Source: Actinomycetota bacterium (lineage in GTDB: Bacteria; Actinomycetota; CADDZG01; WHSQ01). From it: a stretch of 9,880 nucleotides of DNA. Shown one piece after another: positions 1 through 5,451 of this stretch. Each line of letters opens with the position of its first letter. Positions within the stretch are counted from its first letter, which is position 1. Where the stretch lies: assembly GCA_013695055.1 (NCBI GenBank), contig JACDBF010000408.1:1-9880 (forward strand). The letters run 5' to 3'. The translations under genes were made by a program, and so were the position numbers. The notes under the pieces are model-generated. The model saw only the letters and a program-made list of their open reading frames with translations, was not told the DNA's origin and did not search any database.

Positions 1-248
1 GTGCTGGCGTTCTGGCATTCGATCTCCTCTCCGGGTTTCTAACCCGTCTCGAGGAGGGTGTCAGGGAAGGCTGAGATGTGAGTGGATTTCCCGGCTCAGT
101 TCCGGTCGCTAGGTCAGACGCAACCCGTCCCCGGCCCCTCGCGTCGCCTATTGGGCAAGATAGAGGTGGGTTCTCACCCATGAACCACTCCCACAGCGAG
201 TGGATCACTCAACGGGCCCCCACCACGCCAGCTGGGGAATTGGTCGCC
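1..248. other. Non-coding stretch with small hairpins, downstream of the Fur-family gene
   Basis: I see no convincing gene here. Short open frames exist on both strands (for example plus 78-302), but their translations are rich in Pro, Arg and Ser, match no family I know, and have no clear ribosome site. There are three inverted repeats. At 24-56, CTCCTC pairs with GAGGAG around an inner CGGGTT/AACCCG stem with a 3-base loop. At 167-180, TGGGT pairs with ACCCA across TCTC. At 185-203, CCACTC pairs with GAGTGG across 7 bases. The last two lie just past the stop of the minus-strand regulator and could help end its transcript, but neither has a T-run. The left part may belong to a neighbouring locus outside the window. 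Confidence 0.5.
166..203 (-). terminator. Weak candidate terminator: two adjacent hairpins after the Fur-family gene
   Basis: Two stem-loops lie back to back 46 to 83 bases beyond the TAG stop of the regulator: CCACTC/GAGTGG (185-203) and TGGGT/ACCCA (167-180, extendable by a G-T pair). There is no following U-tract, so they do not meet the classic intrinsic-terminator pattern. They are listed only because position and strand fit. Confidence 0.2.
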
Positions 249-698
249 CTAAGTGCGGCGCTTCCGGCTCCTTCGTCGAGCGCACTTCGAACAGACGCCT
301 GAGATGGCGAAATGGGTGAAATCAGGTTGAAAGTCGCTAGCCCGAGAGAGGATCCGGCTTAACGGCTCGACCTCCTGGAGAGGGAGCGCTACGTTCGAGC
401 CGCAGCGGGAGCACACCAGGTGCACGTGATCGCTCTCGGCAAGGCGGTGGTACTCGGGCCCGCCTTCAAAATGGGCGTGGGACACCACGCCGGCTTCTTC
501 GAGAACAGCCAGGGTCCGGTAGATGGTCGAAGGGTTCACTCCGGGAACCCGTTCGCCGACGCTCGTCGCCAGATCGGTCGCGCTCATGTGGCCTCTGGCG
601 CCCATGATCTCGGCGACGATTGCTCGCCGCTGAGGGGTCACACGGTGACCTTGTGATCGAAGTAGCTCCAGAACCGGCTCGATCTCCCTGGCGTTCAT
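249..698 (-). CDS. Fur-family metal-responsive transcriptional regulator (Zur-like by context)
   Basis: Encodes a 149-residue DNA-binding repressor of the Fur/Zur/Mur/PerR family, usual in length. The N-terminal winged helix carries TPQRRAIVAEI (about 21-31) and the recognition region NPSTIYRTLAVLEEAGVV (about 55-72). The C-terminal dimerisation half has the structural zinc site C96/C99 and C136/C139. Family regulatory-site ligands are visible: His37 (GHMSA) and His91/His93 (HVHLVC). The tail is a basic run after Cys139. I chose the ATG at 698 because the family domain starts there. An upstream ATG at 728 would add ten atypical residues, and an AGGA lies nine bases ahead of 698. The gene follows a metal ABC operon on the same strand after a 252-base gap, so it probably controls that operon. 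Zinc is my inference from the transporter; residues alone do not separate Zur from Mur or Fur. Confidence 0.9.
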   Translation of the reverse strand: MNAREIEPVLELLRSQGHRVTPQRRAIVAEIMGARGHMSATDLATSVGERVPGVNPSTIYRTLAVLEEAGVVSHAHFEGGPEYHRLAESDHVHLVCSRCGSNVALPLQEVEPLSRILSRASDFQPDFTHFAISGVCSKCARRRSRKRRT

Positions 699-950
699 CG
701 CCCCGCATCCTAGCGACCTCTCCCACACAGTTGCTCCGGGAACCCAACATCAATAGTGAGACATTGTCAGTGAGGACGTAGGCGACGGCGATCGGGATCA
801 GCGACCAAGCGATGCATCGGCCCGCACCACAGCTCCCTTCTGAGCCTACGAGCCAACGACGCGCCAGGACAGCCGTCAGCGCAAATGGAACAGGAACACG
901 AACCTCGCGATCGCCGGGCTATGCAAGTGATGTCAAGGGTCGGCGGCCCT
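699..950. other. Gap between the regulator and the transporter operon, with a possible membrane-protein remnant
   Basis: No intact gene. In one minus-strand frame, 742-819 reads as a hydrophobic peptide (IAWSLIPIAVAYVL, then DNVSLLML) that looks like a transmembrane helix, but it has no start and no credible flanks. A perfect -35 hexamer TTGACA lies at 936-931 on the minus strand without a matching -10. A short inverted repeat AGGG/CCCT (936-950) directly follows the permease stop and is too weak to call a terminator. The regulator's own promoter should lie in this gap, but I could not identify it; the TTGCAA units seen ahead of the transporter operon do not occur here. Confidence 0.4.
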
Positions 951-1838
951 CTAAACACTCCTAGACGGTTCTCTCGGCAAGGGAACGCTGTCCACGTCGC
1001 TCTCGCTCCGCAGGCCGCTAGGTAAGACCCTCGTGGGACCGGACGCGACGAACGCGATGGCGAACAGCAGCACACCGGTGAGTACGACCGAGGCTCCCGA
1101 AGAGATGTTCAAGTAATACGACCCGTAGACACCGACGAAACCGCAGACCGCGCCGAGCCCGACCGAGAGCCCGAGCATCAGAGCGAACCTGTTGGTTAGC
1201 AGACGAGCGGTGACAGCCGGGATCACGAGCGTCGCCGCGATCAGCGTTACGCCGAGTACGTTCATCGTTGCGGTGATCGTGGCCGCCAACGTTACCGCCA
1301 GCAATGCGTCGAAGCGACCCGTCTTGACTCCCGAGATCTCGGCCACCTCGGGATCGAACGTGGTGAACAGCAGTTCCCTGTAACAGAAGAAAACGACAGC
1401 GGCTGCGAACAGCGCCACGCCGACAACTACCCATACGTCCGTGGCCGTAACTCCCAGAACGTTGCCGAACAGCGCTGCCTCGAAGTTGCGGGTGAAGCCG
1501 CCGAAGCGGGATATGAGAGCGAGACCGACGGCGAAACTGGCAGTCGTCACCACGCCGATAGCAGCATCTGCGCCGATGGTCCGGCGACGAGCGACCTTGT
1601 TGATGAGGAGGGCGGACACGATCCCCCACAGCCCTGCCCCTACATAGAAGTTGATCTTAGTAACGTAGCTTGCGACTGCGCCTCCGAAGATCGCGTGCGA
1701 CAAGCCATGGCCGATGTAGCTCATCCCCCGGAGGACGACGTAGACGCCGACGAGCCCGCAGAGGGCGCCGGCTACTGTAGCTACCTCGATGGCATGTCGA
1801 AAGAATCCGTACTGGAACGGCTCAACCAGGGTGTCCAT
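951..1838 (-). CDS. Metal ABC transporter permease, ABC-3 (ZnuB/MntB/TroC) family
   Basis: Membrane subunit of the metal importer, 295 residues, typical for the ABC-3 family. It is strongly hydrophobic, with about eight or nine helices (for example 15-36, 68-82, 92-110, 135-153, 178-196, 198-212, 219-237 and 250-266). Family sequence is visible: LRGMSYIGHGLSHAIFGG (36-53), the IGADAAIGV segment (88-96), the cytoplasmic EVAEISGVKTGR loop (164-175) that should contact the ATPase, and NVLGVTLIAATLVIPAVTA (193-211). The last 25 or so residues are polar and Ser/Arg-rich. The ATG lies inside the end of the ATPase gene (17-base overlap) with AAGGA at 1847-1843, four bases upstream. It is the last gene of a three-gene operon. 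Family membership is clear. The metal cannot be told from this subunit. Confidence 0.95.
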   Translation of the reverse strand: MDTLVEPFQYGFFRHAIEVATVAGALCGLVGVYVVLRGMSYIGHGLSHAIFGGAVASYVTKINFYVGAGLWGIVSALLINKVARRRTIGADAAIGVVTTASFAVGLALISRFGGFTRNFEAALFGNVLGVTATDVWVVVGVALFAAAVVFFCYRELLFTTFDPEVAEISGVKTGRFDALLAVTLAATITATMNVLGVTLIAATLVIPAVTARLLTNRFALMLGLSVGLGAVCGFVGVYGSYYLNISSGASVVLTGVLLFAIAFVASGPTRVLPSGLRSESDVDSVPLPREPSRSV

Positions 1839-2628
1839 GGTGTCCTTCTCTCAAGGGGATAACCGCCGAGGATGAGACGTCGGCCATCTCGTCATAGCTT
1901 TCGACCACGACCGGCATCCCCGAATGGGAAAGGACCTCCAGTGGGGCGCCGTAGAGCTTCTCGAGGACGACCGGCGTTACGACTTGGTGTGGGGCCCCCG
2001 ACGCGATCACCTCCCTGTTCAGGCACACTAATTGCGGTAGATGCGCTGCAATGCCGTTGAGATCGTGTGTGCTCAACACGATGGCGATTCCATCATGATG
2101 CAGGTCGTGGAGCACGTGCATGATCTCGTGCCTGGTCTTGACGTCGATACCGCTGGTAGGTTCATCGAGTAGCAGGAGGCTTGCCCGACGCAGAAGTGCG
2201 CGCCCGATGAAGACCCGCTGCTGCTGGCCTCCGGATAGCTCACGTATGTGCCTTTCGCCCAAGCCTCCGAGCCCCAAACGTTCGAGAATCTGATCTGCTT
2301 CGATGACGTCCTGTTTCGAAGGCCAGGGCACGAAACGGCCTCCCCTTCGCGCCATCAAGACCGCCTCACGAACGGTTACAGGGAAATACCAATTGACTGT
2401 TTCCACCTGCGGCACGTAACCGACCGTGACACCTCGCTCGTGCTTGACCCTGCCGGCGATCGGCTTGATCACGCCTGCGATGGCCTTGAGGAGGGTCGTT
2501 TTGCCAGACCCGCTCGGGCCTACGGCTCCGATGAAATCGCCCGCTCTAACGGAGAGATCGACGTTCACCAACACGGGTTCACCACCGTAGGAACAGGTGA
2601 CTCGCTCGAGTTCGACGAGAACGCTCAT
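1822..2628 (-). CDS. Metal ABC transporter ATP-binding protein (ZnuC/MntA-like)
   Basis: Cytoplasmic ATPase that powers the metal importer, 268 residues. All nucleotide-site motifs are intact: Walker A GPSGSGKT (37-44), Q-loop Gln74 (YVPQ), signature LSGGQQQR (131-138), Walker B LLLLDEP (151-157) and switch His188 (STHDL). The segment NWYFPVTVREAV (79-90) is typical of the zinc/manganese branch. The ATG overlaps the stop of the binding-protein gene as ATGA with no obvious separate ribosome site, so it is likely translationally coupled. The C-terminus ends EGHHGHPG, a small His-rich tail encoded partly in the overlap with the permease gene. Such tails can bind metal, but this one may simply be a by-product of the overlap. 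Confidence 0.95.
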   Translation of the reverse strand: MSVLVELERVTCSYGGEPVLVNVDLSVRAGDFIGAVGPSGSGKTTLLKAIAGVIKPIAGRVKHERGVTVGYVPQVETVNWYFPVTVREAVLMARRGGRFVPWPSKQDVIEADQILERLGLGGLGERHIRELSGGQQQRVFIGRALLRRASLLLLDEPTSGIDVKTRHEIMHVLHDLHHDGIAIVLSTHDLNGIAAHLPQLVCLNREVIASGAPHQVVTPVVLEKLYGAPLEVLSHSGMPVVVESYDEMADVSSSAVIPLREGHHGHPG

Positions 2629-3629
2629 TCGCGATAGGTGACGGAGGCGTCTCCGGCTGTGTTCGAAACGTCGATCGTATCGAAAGCCGACGGGTCTCCG
2701 CCGAGGGCCCCCATGAACGTCTTGAAGTCGAACACCATCAGGCCGATGTAACTGTGGTCGGGATCGTCCAGGCTTCCCGGAAGGTCATCGTCCCGGAGAT
2801 CATCGATGTATTCGGCTCCGGTCTCGCGCGCTATCTGCTCCAGCACCGGACTAGGGAAAACCTCGGAGCCGAAGATGGCCGGTAGATCCTCGTTTCCGAC
2901 CTGATCTATGAGCCCTGCGACTTCCTGGGCGGTGGGATCCGCAAAATCCGATGGCTGGATCGCTCCGATCACATCCCACCCGTACTCACGTGCGAAGTAT
3001 GGAAAAGAATCGTGATAGGTCAGGAGCTTGCGGTCGTCTTCCGGAACGGTCGCGGTCACTTCGCGAGCTATGGCATCGAGCTTGTCTAGCCTGCTCGCAA
3101 TCTTGTCGTAGTTCGCCGAGTAATAATCGGCGTTGTCAGGATCGACTTCACTGAGCCGATCCCGGATGATCTTTGCATAGGCTTTGGCGTATGGCGGGTT
3201 TGTCCATAGGTGAGGATTGGGATCCCCATCTTCCTCGGGGAAGCTGAAATCGTAGATGTACTCCTCGGGAGAGATGGTCTCCTCGCCCAGTTGAACGATG
3301 TCGACTCCCTCCGCGACATTCGCTTCCGCCAGTTCCCGAGTGGGTTCCTCTAGATGGAGCCCGTTGATGAATACGATGTCGGCCTCGGACATCACGCGCG
3401 CGTCGGCTGGGGCTGGCTCAAATGTATGGCTGTTCGTTCCCTCAGGGACGATTCCAGTCACCTCGACACGATCACCTCCAACGTTTTGGATCAGATTCGT
3501 GATCGGCGAGATCGTCGATACAACGGTTACAGCTCCTTCGCTACTCGCTTCGGTACCGCTGTCAACCTGCGAGCAAGCGACGAGAAACGAAACACCCCCC
3601 AAGAGTACAACTGCGACCTGTCGCACCAC
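2625..3629 (-). CDS. Metal ABC transporter substrate-binding lipoprotein (ZnuA/TroA-like), probably zinc
   Basis: Captures metal outside the membrane and passes it to the permease; 334 residues, cluster A-I family. A short hydrophobic leader ends in the lipobox LVAC with Cys19, so it should be a membrane-anchored lipoprotein. Likely ligands are His68 (NSHTFEP), His140 (NPHLW), His206 (TYHDSF) and Asp276 or Asp277 (EYIDDL). Three His plus one Asp matches ZnuA/TroA; manganese-specific members such as PsaA and MntC have Glu at the third position. The loop before His140 is acidic (PEEDGD), not His-rich as in many ZnuA proteins. The start is GTG. Two GTG codons are adjacent (3629 and 3626), and AAAGGGG at 3639-3633 fits the second slightly better. 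It is the first gene of the operon, behind the promoter at 3656-3684. Confidence 0.93.
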   Translation of the reverse strand: MVRQVAVVLLGGVSFLVACSQVDSGTEASSEGAVTVVSTISPITNLIQNVGGDRVEVTGIVPEGTNSHTFEPAPADARVMSEADIVFINGLHLEEPTRELAEANVAEGVDIVQLGEETISPEEYIYDFSFPEEDGDPNPHLWTNPPYAKAYAKIIRDRLSEVDPDNADYYSANYDKIASRLDKLDAIAREVTATVPEDDRKLLTYHDSFPYFAREYGWDVIGAIQPSDFADPTAQEVAGLIDQVGNEDLPAIFGSEVFPSPVLEQIARETGAEYIDDLRDDDLPGSLDDPDHSYIGLMVFDFKTFMGALGGDPSAFDTIDVSNTAGDASVTYRE

Positions 3630-3632
3630 TCA

Positions 3633-3639
3633 CCCCTTT
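3633..3639 (-). promoter_or_regulatory. Ribosome binding site of the binding-protein gene
   Basis: The minus strand reads AAAGGGGTGA directly ahead of the tandem GTG codons. Spacing is 3 bases to the GTG at 3629 and 6 bases to the GTG at 3626, so the second codon may be the true start; the protein would lose one residue. Confidence 0.5.
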
Positions 3640-3655
3640 CGGTCTCGGCCTCGAG

Positions 3656-3684
3656 ACTTTACGAGTAATTGCAAGTTCTTGCAA
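3656..3684 (-). promoter_or_regulatory. Candidate promoter of the metal-transport operon
   Basis: On the minus strand the -35 is TTGCAA (3684-3679, 4 of 6 to TTGACA) and the -10 is TAAAGT (3661-3656, 4 of 6 to TATAAT), with the optimal 17-base spacer. Transcription would begin near 3649, giving a leader of about 20 bases before the GTG start. This is the best sigma-70-type pair I found in the 3630-3720 interval. Confidence 0.45.
3669..3684. promoter_or_regulatory. Candidate operator: near-palindrome TTGCAA-N4-TTGCAA
   Basis: Two copies of TTGCAA, itself a palindrome, lie exactly 10 bases (one helical turn) apart at 3669-3674 and 3679-3684. They form a 16-base near-palindrome, imperfect only in its centre. 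One copy is the putative -35 and the other lies in the spacer, so a bound repressor would block RNA polymerase. A third, weaker copy (TTGCAG) is at 3695-3700. The linked Fur-family regulator is the natural candidate ligand, by inference. It does not match the Streptomyces/Mycobacterium Zur box I know, so the assignment is open. Confidence 0.4.
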
Positions 3685-3795
3685 CCGCTCATCGTTGCAG
3701 ACTAGGTTAGGTGAATGGATTCAGCCGAAGTGACGGTTTGACCACCCGCGGAGAGATCACTGGCGATGGGGAACAAATGCAGGAAGCCCGGTTTG

Positions 3796-4168
3796 TCAAC
3801 GCGGTGGAGAATTGATCCCCCCTCTCGGCCGTGGATCACGCAGCGTCGTCGTGAGGCACCCTCCCGAGGTCTCGGTCCTTGAGCCGATAAGCGGTCTCCT
3901 TTTATCGACCCACTTTGGTAGAGTGTTCAGGCGCGAACCGATCATCAGTCCTGCCGACAAGAGAACCAGGTTCTTAACGACGAATTCGCCCTCCGTTGTC
4001 AGCAGTAATGGGTTCCCGTTCTGAAATGCAACATCGGGCTGGACCACGAGCCACGAGAAATGTGCCGATCATCTGTAGCGCGAACAGCCAGTAGACACAG
4101 TGTCTGTCTAGTCGGCGCCATGACCGTTCGGCGACACCTGCGGGAGAACGGTGAATCTTTTGCTGCAT
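3796..4168 (-). pseudogene. Frameshifted remnant of a DoxX/DUF417 (YkgB)-like membrane protein
   Basis: Two adjacent minus-strand frames join into one recognisable protein. The upstream frame (ATG at 4168, GGAGG about 8 bases ahead) ends its meaningful part in VYWLFALQMIGTFLV. The downstream frame continues VQPDVAFQNGNPLLL, then TTEGEFVVKNLVLLSAG. At the break the DNA carries CTCGTGG twice in tandem (4044-4057 on the plus strand as CCACGAG). Removing one copy restores one frame reading FLVVQPDVAF and a product of about 121 residues. The LLT-EGEFVVKNLVL signature and two helices resemble the C-terminal half of DoxX/DUF417 proteins. The N-terminal helices are absent, so the gene is also truncated. 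The last 40 or so residues look random. The family name comes from recall of the motif, not a search. Confidence 0.5.
4044..4057. repeat. Exact 7-bp tandem duplication (CCACGAG x2) causing the frameshift
   Basis: CCACGAG at 4044-4050 is followed directly by CCACGAG at 4051-4057. On the coding minus strand this inserts 7 bases, not a multiple of three, exactly where the membrane-protein reading frame breaks. Deleting either copy rejoins the two frames without any other change. This is the signature of slippage or a short duplication. Confidence 0.8.
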
Positions 4169-4208
4169 CTCCTGAACCTCCGTGCTCGGATCCCCCTTAG
4201 GTAACCAA

Positions 4209-4233
4209 ACAGGGACGCTGGTCTAGTCCCTGT
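4209..4233 (-). terminator. Candidate intrinsic terminator (8-bp stem) between the two pseudogenes
   Basis: ACAGGGAC (4209-4216) pairs perfectly with GTCCCTGT (4226-4233) across a 9-base loop. Read on the minus strand the stem is followed by TTGGTT, a poor U-tract. It lies about 210 bases past the methyltransferase stop and just past the rhodanese remnant, so it could end either transcript. The weak T-run keeps confidence low. Confidence 0.3.
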
Positions 4234-4249
4234 GGACGGGATATCTACC

Positions 4250-4421
4250 TCAGGTTCGTACGGGAAGCCCCTCACGTCGCCACTGATCCATCCCCTTCGC
4301 GAGCTGTGCTGCCTTGAACCCTTGCTGCTGCAGCAGCCGCGTTGCTGGGATGGAGTTGGATCGAGTCGCCTTGCTCGAGTCGCTGGTTCAACTTGAGTGC
4401 CTCTACCTCCGGAACCTTTCA
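4250..4421 (-). pseudogene. Rhodanese-like sulfurtransferase remnant with internal loss and frame change
   Basis: The minus strand encodes two pieces of a rhodanese domain in different frames. The 5' piece (about 4418-4350) reads VPEVEALKLNQRLEQGDSIQL, like the opening of a single-domain rhodanese. The 3' piece (about 4348-4250) reads ATRLLQQQGFKAAQLAKG, then MDQWRREGLPVRT and a TGA stop; the G-M-x-x-W-x-x-x-G-L-P-V ending is characteristic of the family. The middle, including the catalytic Cys loop, is missing, and the joined pieces are about half of a roughly 100-residue domain. An in-frame TGA (4421-4419) precedes the 5' piece and no start is visible. After the TGA at 4252-4250 the same frame runs on, through one more stop, into the frame of the membrane-protein remnant, so both may derive from one former gene or operon. 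No catalytic activity is expected. Confidence 0.5.
4324..4337. repeat. 14-bp perfect palindrome inside the rhodanese remnant
   Basis: GCTGCTGCAGCAGC is its own reverse complement. It falls within the LLQQQ codons of the rhodanese remnant, where repeated CAG/CTG codons explain it. It is recorded as structure and probably has no regulatory role. Confidence 0.6.
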
Positions 4422-4444
4422 GACCGGCGACCACCACAGCATCG

Positions 4445-5107
4445 TCAGAAACCTGCGTCCGTCGTCACAGGAGCTAGCGCTTCGTAGCGCACGAGCACGG
4501 ATCTCAACGCAGTGTCGTGCACCGCCACGCGGAAGCCTTCTGCCCGCAGAACCTCTAGCGTCTCTCGCTCGATCCGGCAGCTGCCGGTCAGGCGATACCA
4601 CGGCGCGGCCAACCAGCATTGCGCTCGCCTCACTGCCGGCGCCTTGCTGACAACATGGTCGATCGCGTGCAGCGAACCTCCGGGGCGCAGCGTTCTCTTC
4701 AGCTCAGTCGCAACTTTGTGCAGATCCGTGACGCTGCAAAGAACGAGCGTCGCCAGAGCACAGTCAAACGCCGCATCTTTGAACGGCAGCGCCTCGGCGA
4801 TGGCGACGACACCCGCACCTTGCCAACCAGTCTTCTTTTGTGCGATCTTCAACAGCTCGAAGTCGGGGTCGAGCGCGATGATTAACGTTCCGGGAGGGAA
4901 CCAGTTTGCGTTCCGGCCGCCACCCGCCCCGATCTCCAGTACTGTGCCCTGCACCGCCGCAGAGGTCCTTGCCCGCCACCGCTTCATACCGAGCAAGTCG
5001 ATGGCCCCCAAGACGCCATCGAAGATACGAGCAGACACCGCATCAGACATGCCTAGGCGACCTTCGACAGCAGGTGAGTTGGATTTATCGTGCCCTTTCT
5101 TCGTCAC
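4445..5107 (-). CDS. Class I SAM-dependent methyltransferase (Methyltransf_11 type)
   Basis: Transfers a methyl group from S-adenosylmethionine to an unknown acceptor; 220 residues, cytosolic. Motif I is VLEIGAGGGRN (56-66). The acidic residue binding the ribose is Asp80 (IIALD). The AEALPF segment (104-109) leads into FDCALATLVLCSV (114-126), and LRPGGSLHAIDHV (140-152) follows. This order matches the UbiE/Mettl7-like branch. The start is GTG at 5107, giving about 25 polar residues before the fold. A later ATG at 5050 (MSDAVSARIF) is possible, and neither has a strong ribosome site; AAGGAG lies about 20 bases upstream of the GTG. The GTG overlaps the TGA of a short upstream ORF as GTGA. The C-terminal third (Trp165 onward) should bind the substrate, which I cannot name. 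Confidence 0.88.
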   Translation of the reverse strand: MTKKGHDKSNSPAVEGRLGMSDAVSARIFDGVLGAIDLLGMKRWRARTSAAVQGTVLEIGAGGGRNANWFPPGTLIIALDPDFELLKIAQKKTGWQGAGVVAIAEALPFKDAAFDCALATLVLCSVTDLHKVATELKRTLRPGGSLHAIDHVVSKAPAVRRAQCWLAAPWYRLTGSCRIERETLEVLRAEGFRVAVHDTALRSVLVRYEALAPVTTDAGF

Positions 5108-5313
5108 GCGTTGTGACGCTGACGGATCTCCTTGCCGCTAAACGGCTCGCCGAAGAGGGGTGCAAAGGTTAGGGCCCGGACGAACGGATCACGTAAGCCC
5201 AACACGCTCTGACGGGCTCCACGGACGCAATTCGAGCCCCGCTCGCCCCATTGATGTTCCACATTCGCACCCCTCGATGTCTTTTCCTGTCCTTTCTGGG
5301 GTCTCGGGTCCAT
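5104..5313 (-). CDS. Uncertain short ORF ahead of the methyltransferase (4-base GTGA overlap)
   Basis: A 69-codon minus-strand frame ends in TGA at 5106-5104 and so overlaps the methyltransferase GTG by four bases, a typical coupling arrangement. Its last part (VRALTFAPLFGEPFSGKEIRQ) looks more protein-like than the Arg/Gly-rich beginning, so the true start could be internal or the frame could be the tail of a decayed gene. I recognise no family. The overlap may be chance. AAGGAG within its last codons lies about 20 bases before the methyltransferase start. Confidence 0.2.
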   Translation of the reverse strand: MDPRPQKGQEKTSRGANVEHQWGERGSNCVRGARQSVLGLRDPFVRALTFAPLFGEPFSGKEIRQRHNA

Positions 5314-5451
5314 TCCCCTGTACCGCTCGCGCTTACCTCAGGCGCCCGTCGAATCCAAGTCTCTTGGATCGCGGGAATGAGGACGCCCGATTGCGAGTTT
5401 CTCAATCTGATGATCCCTCGAGATTCTGCGACCGCCCTCCCGGCATTCCAG
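5108..5451. other. Divergent intergenic region between methyltransferase and DksA-like genes
   Basis: Apart from the uncertain short ORF, I see no gene. Plus-strand frames run into the DksA-like gene from 5251, but the added 67 residues do not resemble that family. A 17-base inverted repeat, ATCCAAG-TCT-CTTGGAT, sits at 5353-5369. No good -35/-10 pair stands out for either divergent gene. Confidence 0.4.
5353..5369. repeat. Perfect 7-bp inverted repeat with 3-base loop upstream of the DksA-like gene
   Basis: ATCCAAG (5353-5359) and CTTGGAT (5363-5369) are exact reverse complements separated by TCT. It lies 82 bases before the chosen ATG at 5452 and 7 bases before an alternative ATG at 5377. 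It could be an operator for a dimeric regulator or an RNA hairpin; there is no T-run for a terminator. Confidence 0.55.

Noticed and set aside
1..60. Possible tRNA-like fold from nested stems
   Set aside because: No T-loop consensus, anticodon arm or acceptor pairing could be assembled on either strand.
78..302. Plus-strand open frame of 74 codons near the left end
   Set aside because: The translation is Pro/Ser/Arg-rich with no family resemblance and no ribosome site, and it overlaps the 3' end of the well-supported regulator on the other strand.
931..936. Perfect -35 hexamer TTGACA on the minus strand
   Set aside because: No -10-like hexamer at 15 to 19 bases downstream, so it is not called a promoter of the regulator.
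3298..3705. Plus-strand frame of 135 codons opposite the binding-protein gene
   Set aside because: Antisense shadow of a gene with a clear lipobox and metal ligands; its translation has no recognisable domain.
3702..3711. TAGGTTAG, resembling half of a DtxR/IdeR iron box
   Set aside because: The second half-site is not present; the following bases do not complete the palindrome.
4361..4383. Direct repeat TCGAGTCGC twice with a 14-base period
   Set aside because: Only two short copies within a decayed coding region; not an array and no associated function.
4512..5141. Long plus-strand frame opposite the methyltransferase
   Set aside because: It is antisense to a gene with clear SAM-binding motifs. 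Its composition reflects the complementary strand of a GC-rich gene, and it shows no motifs.
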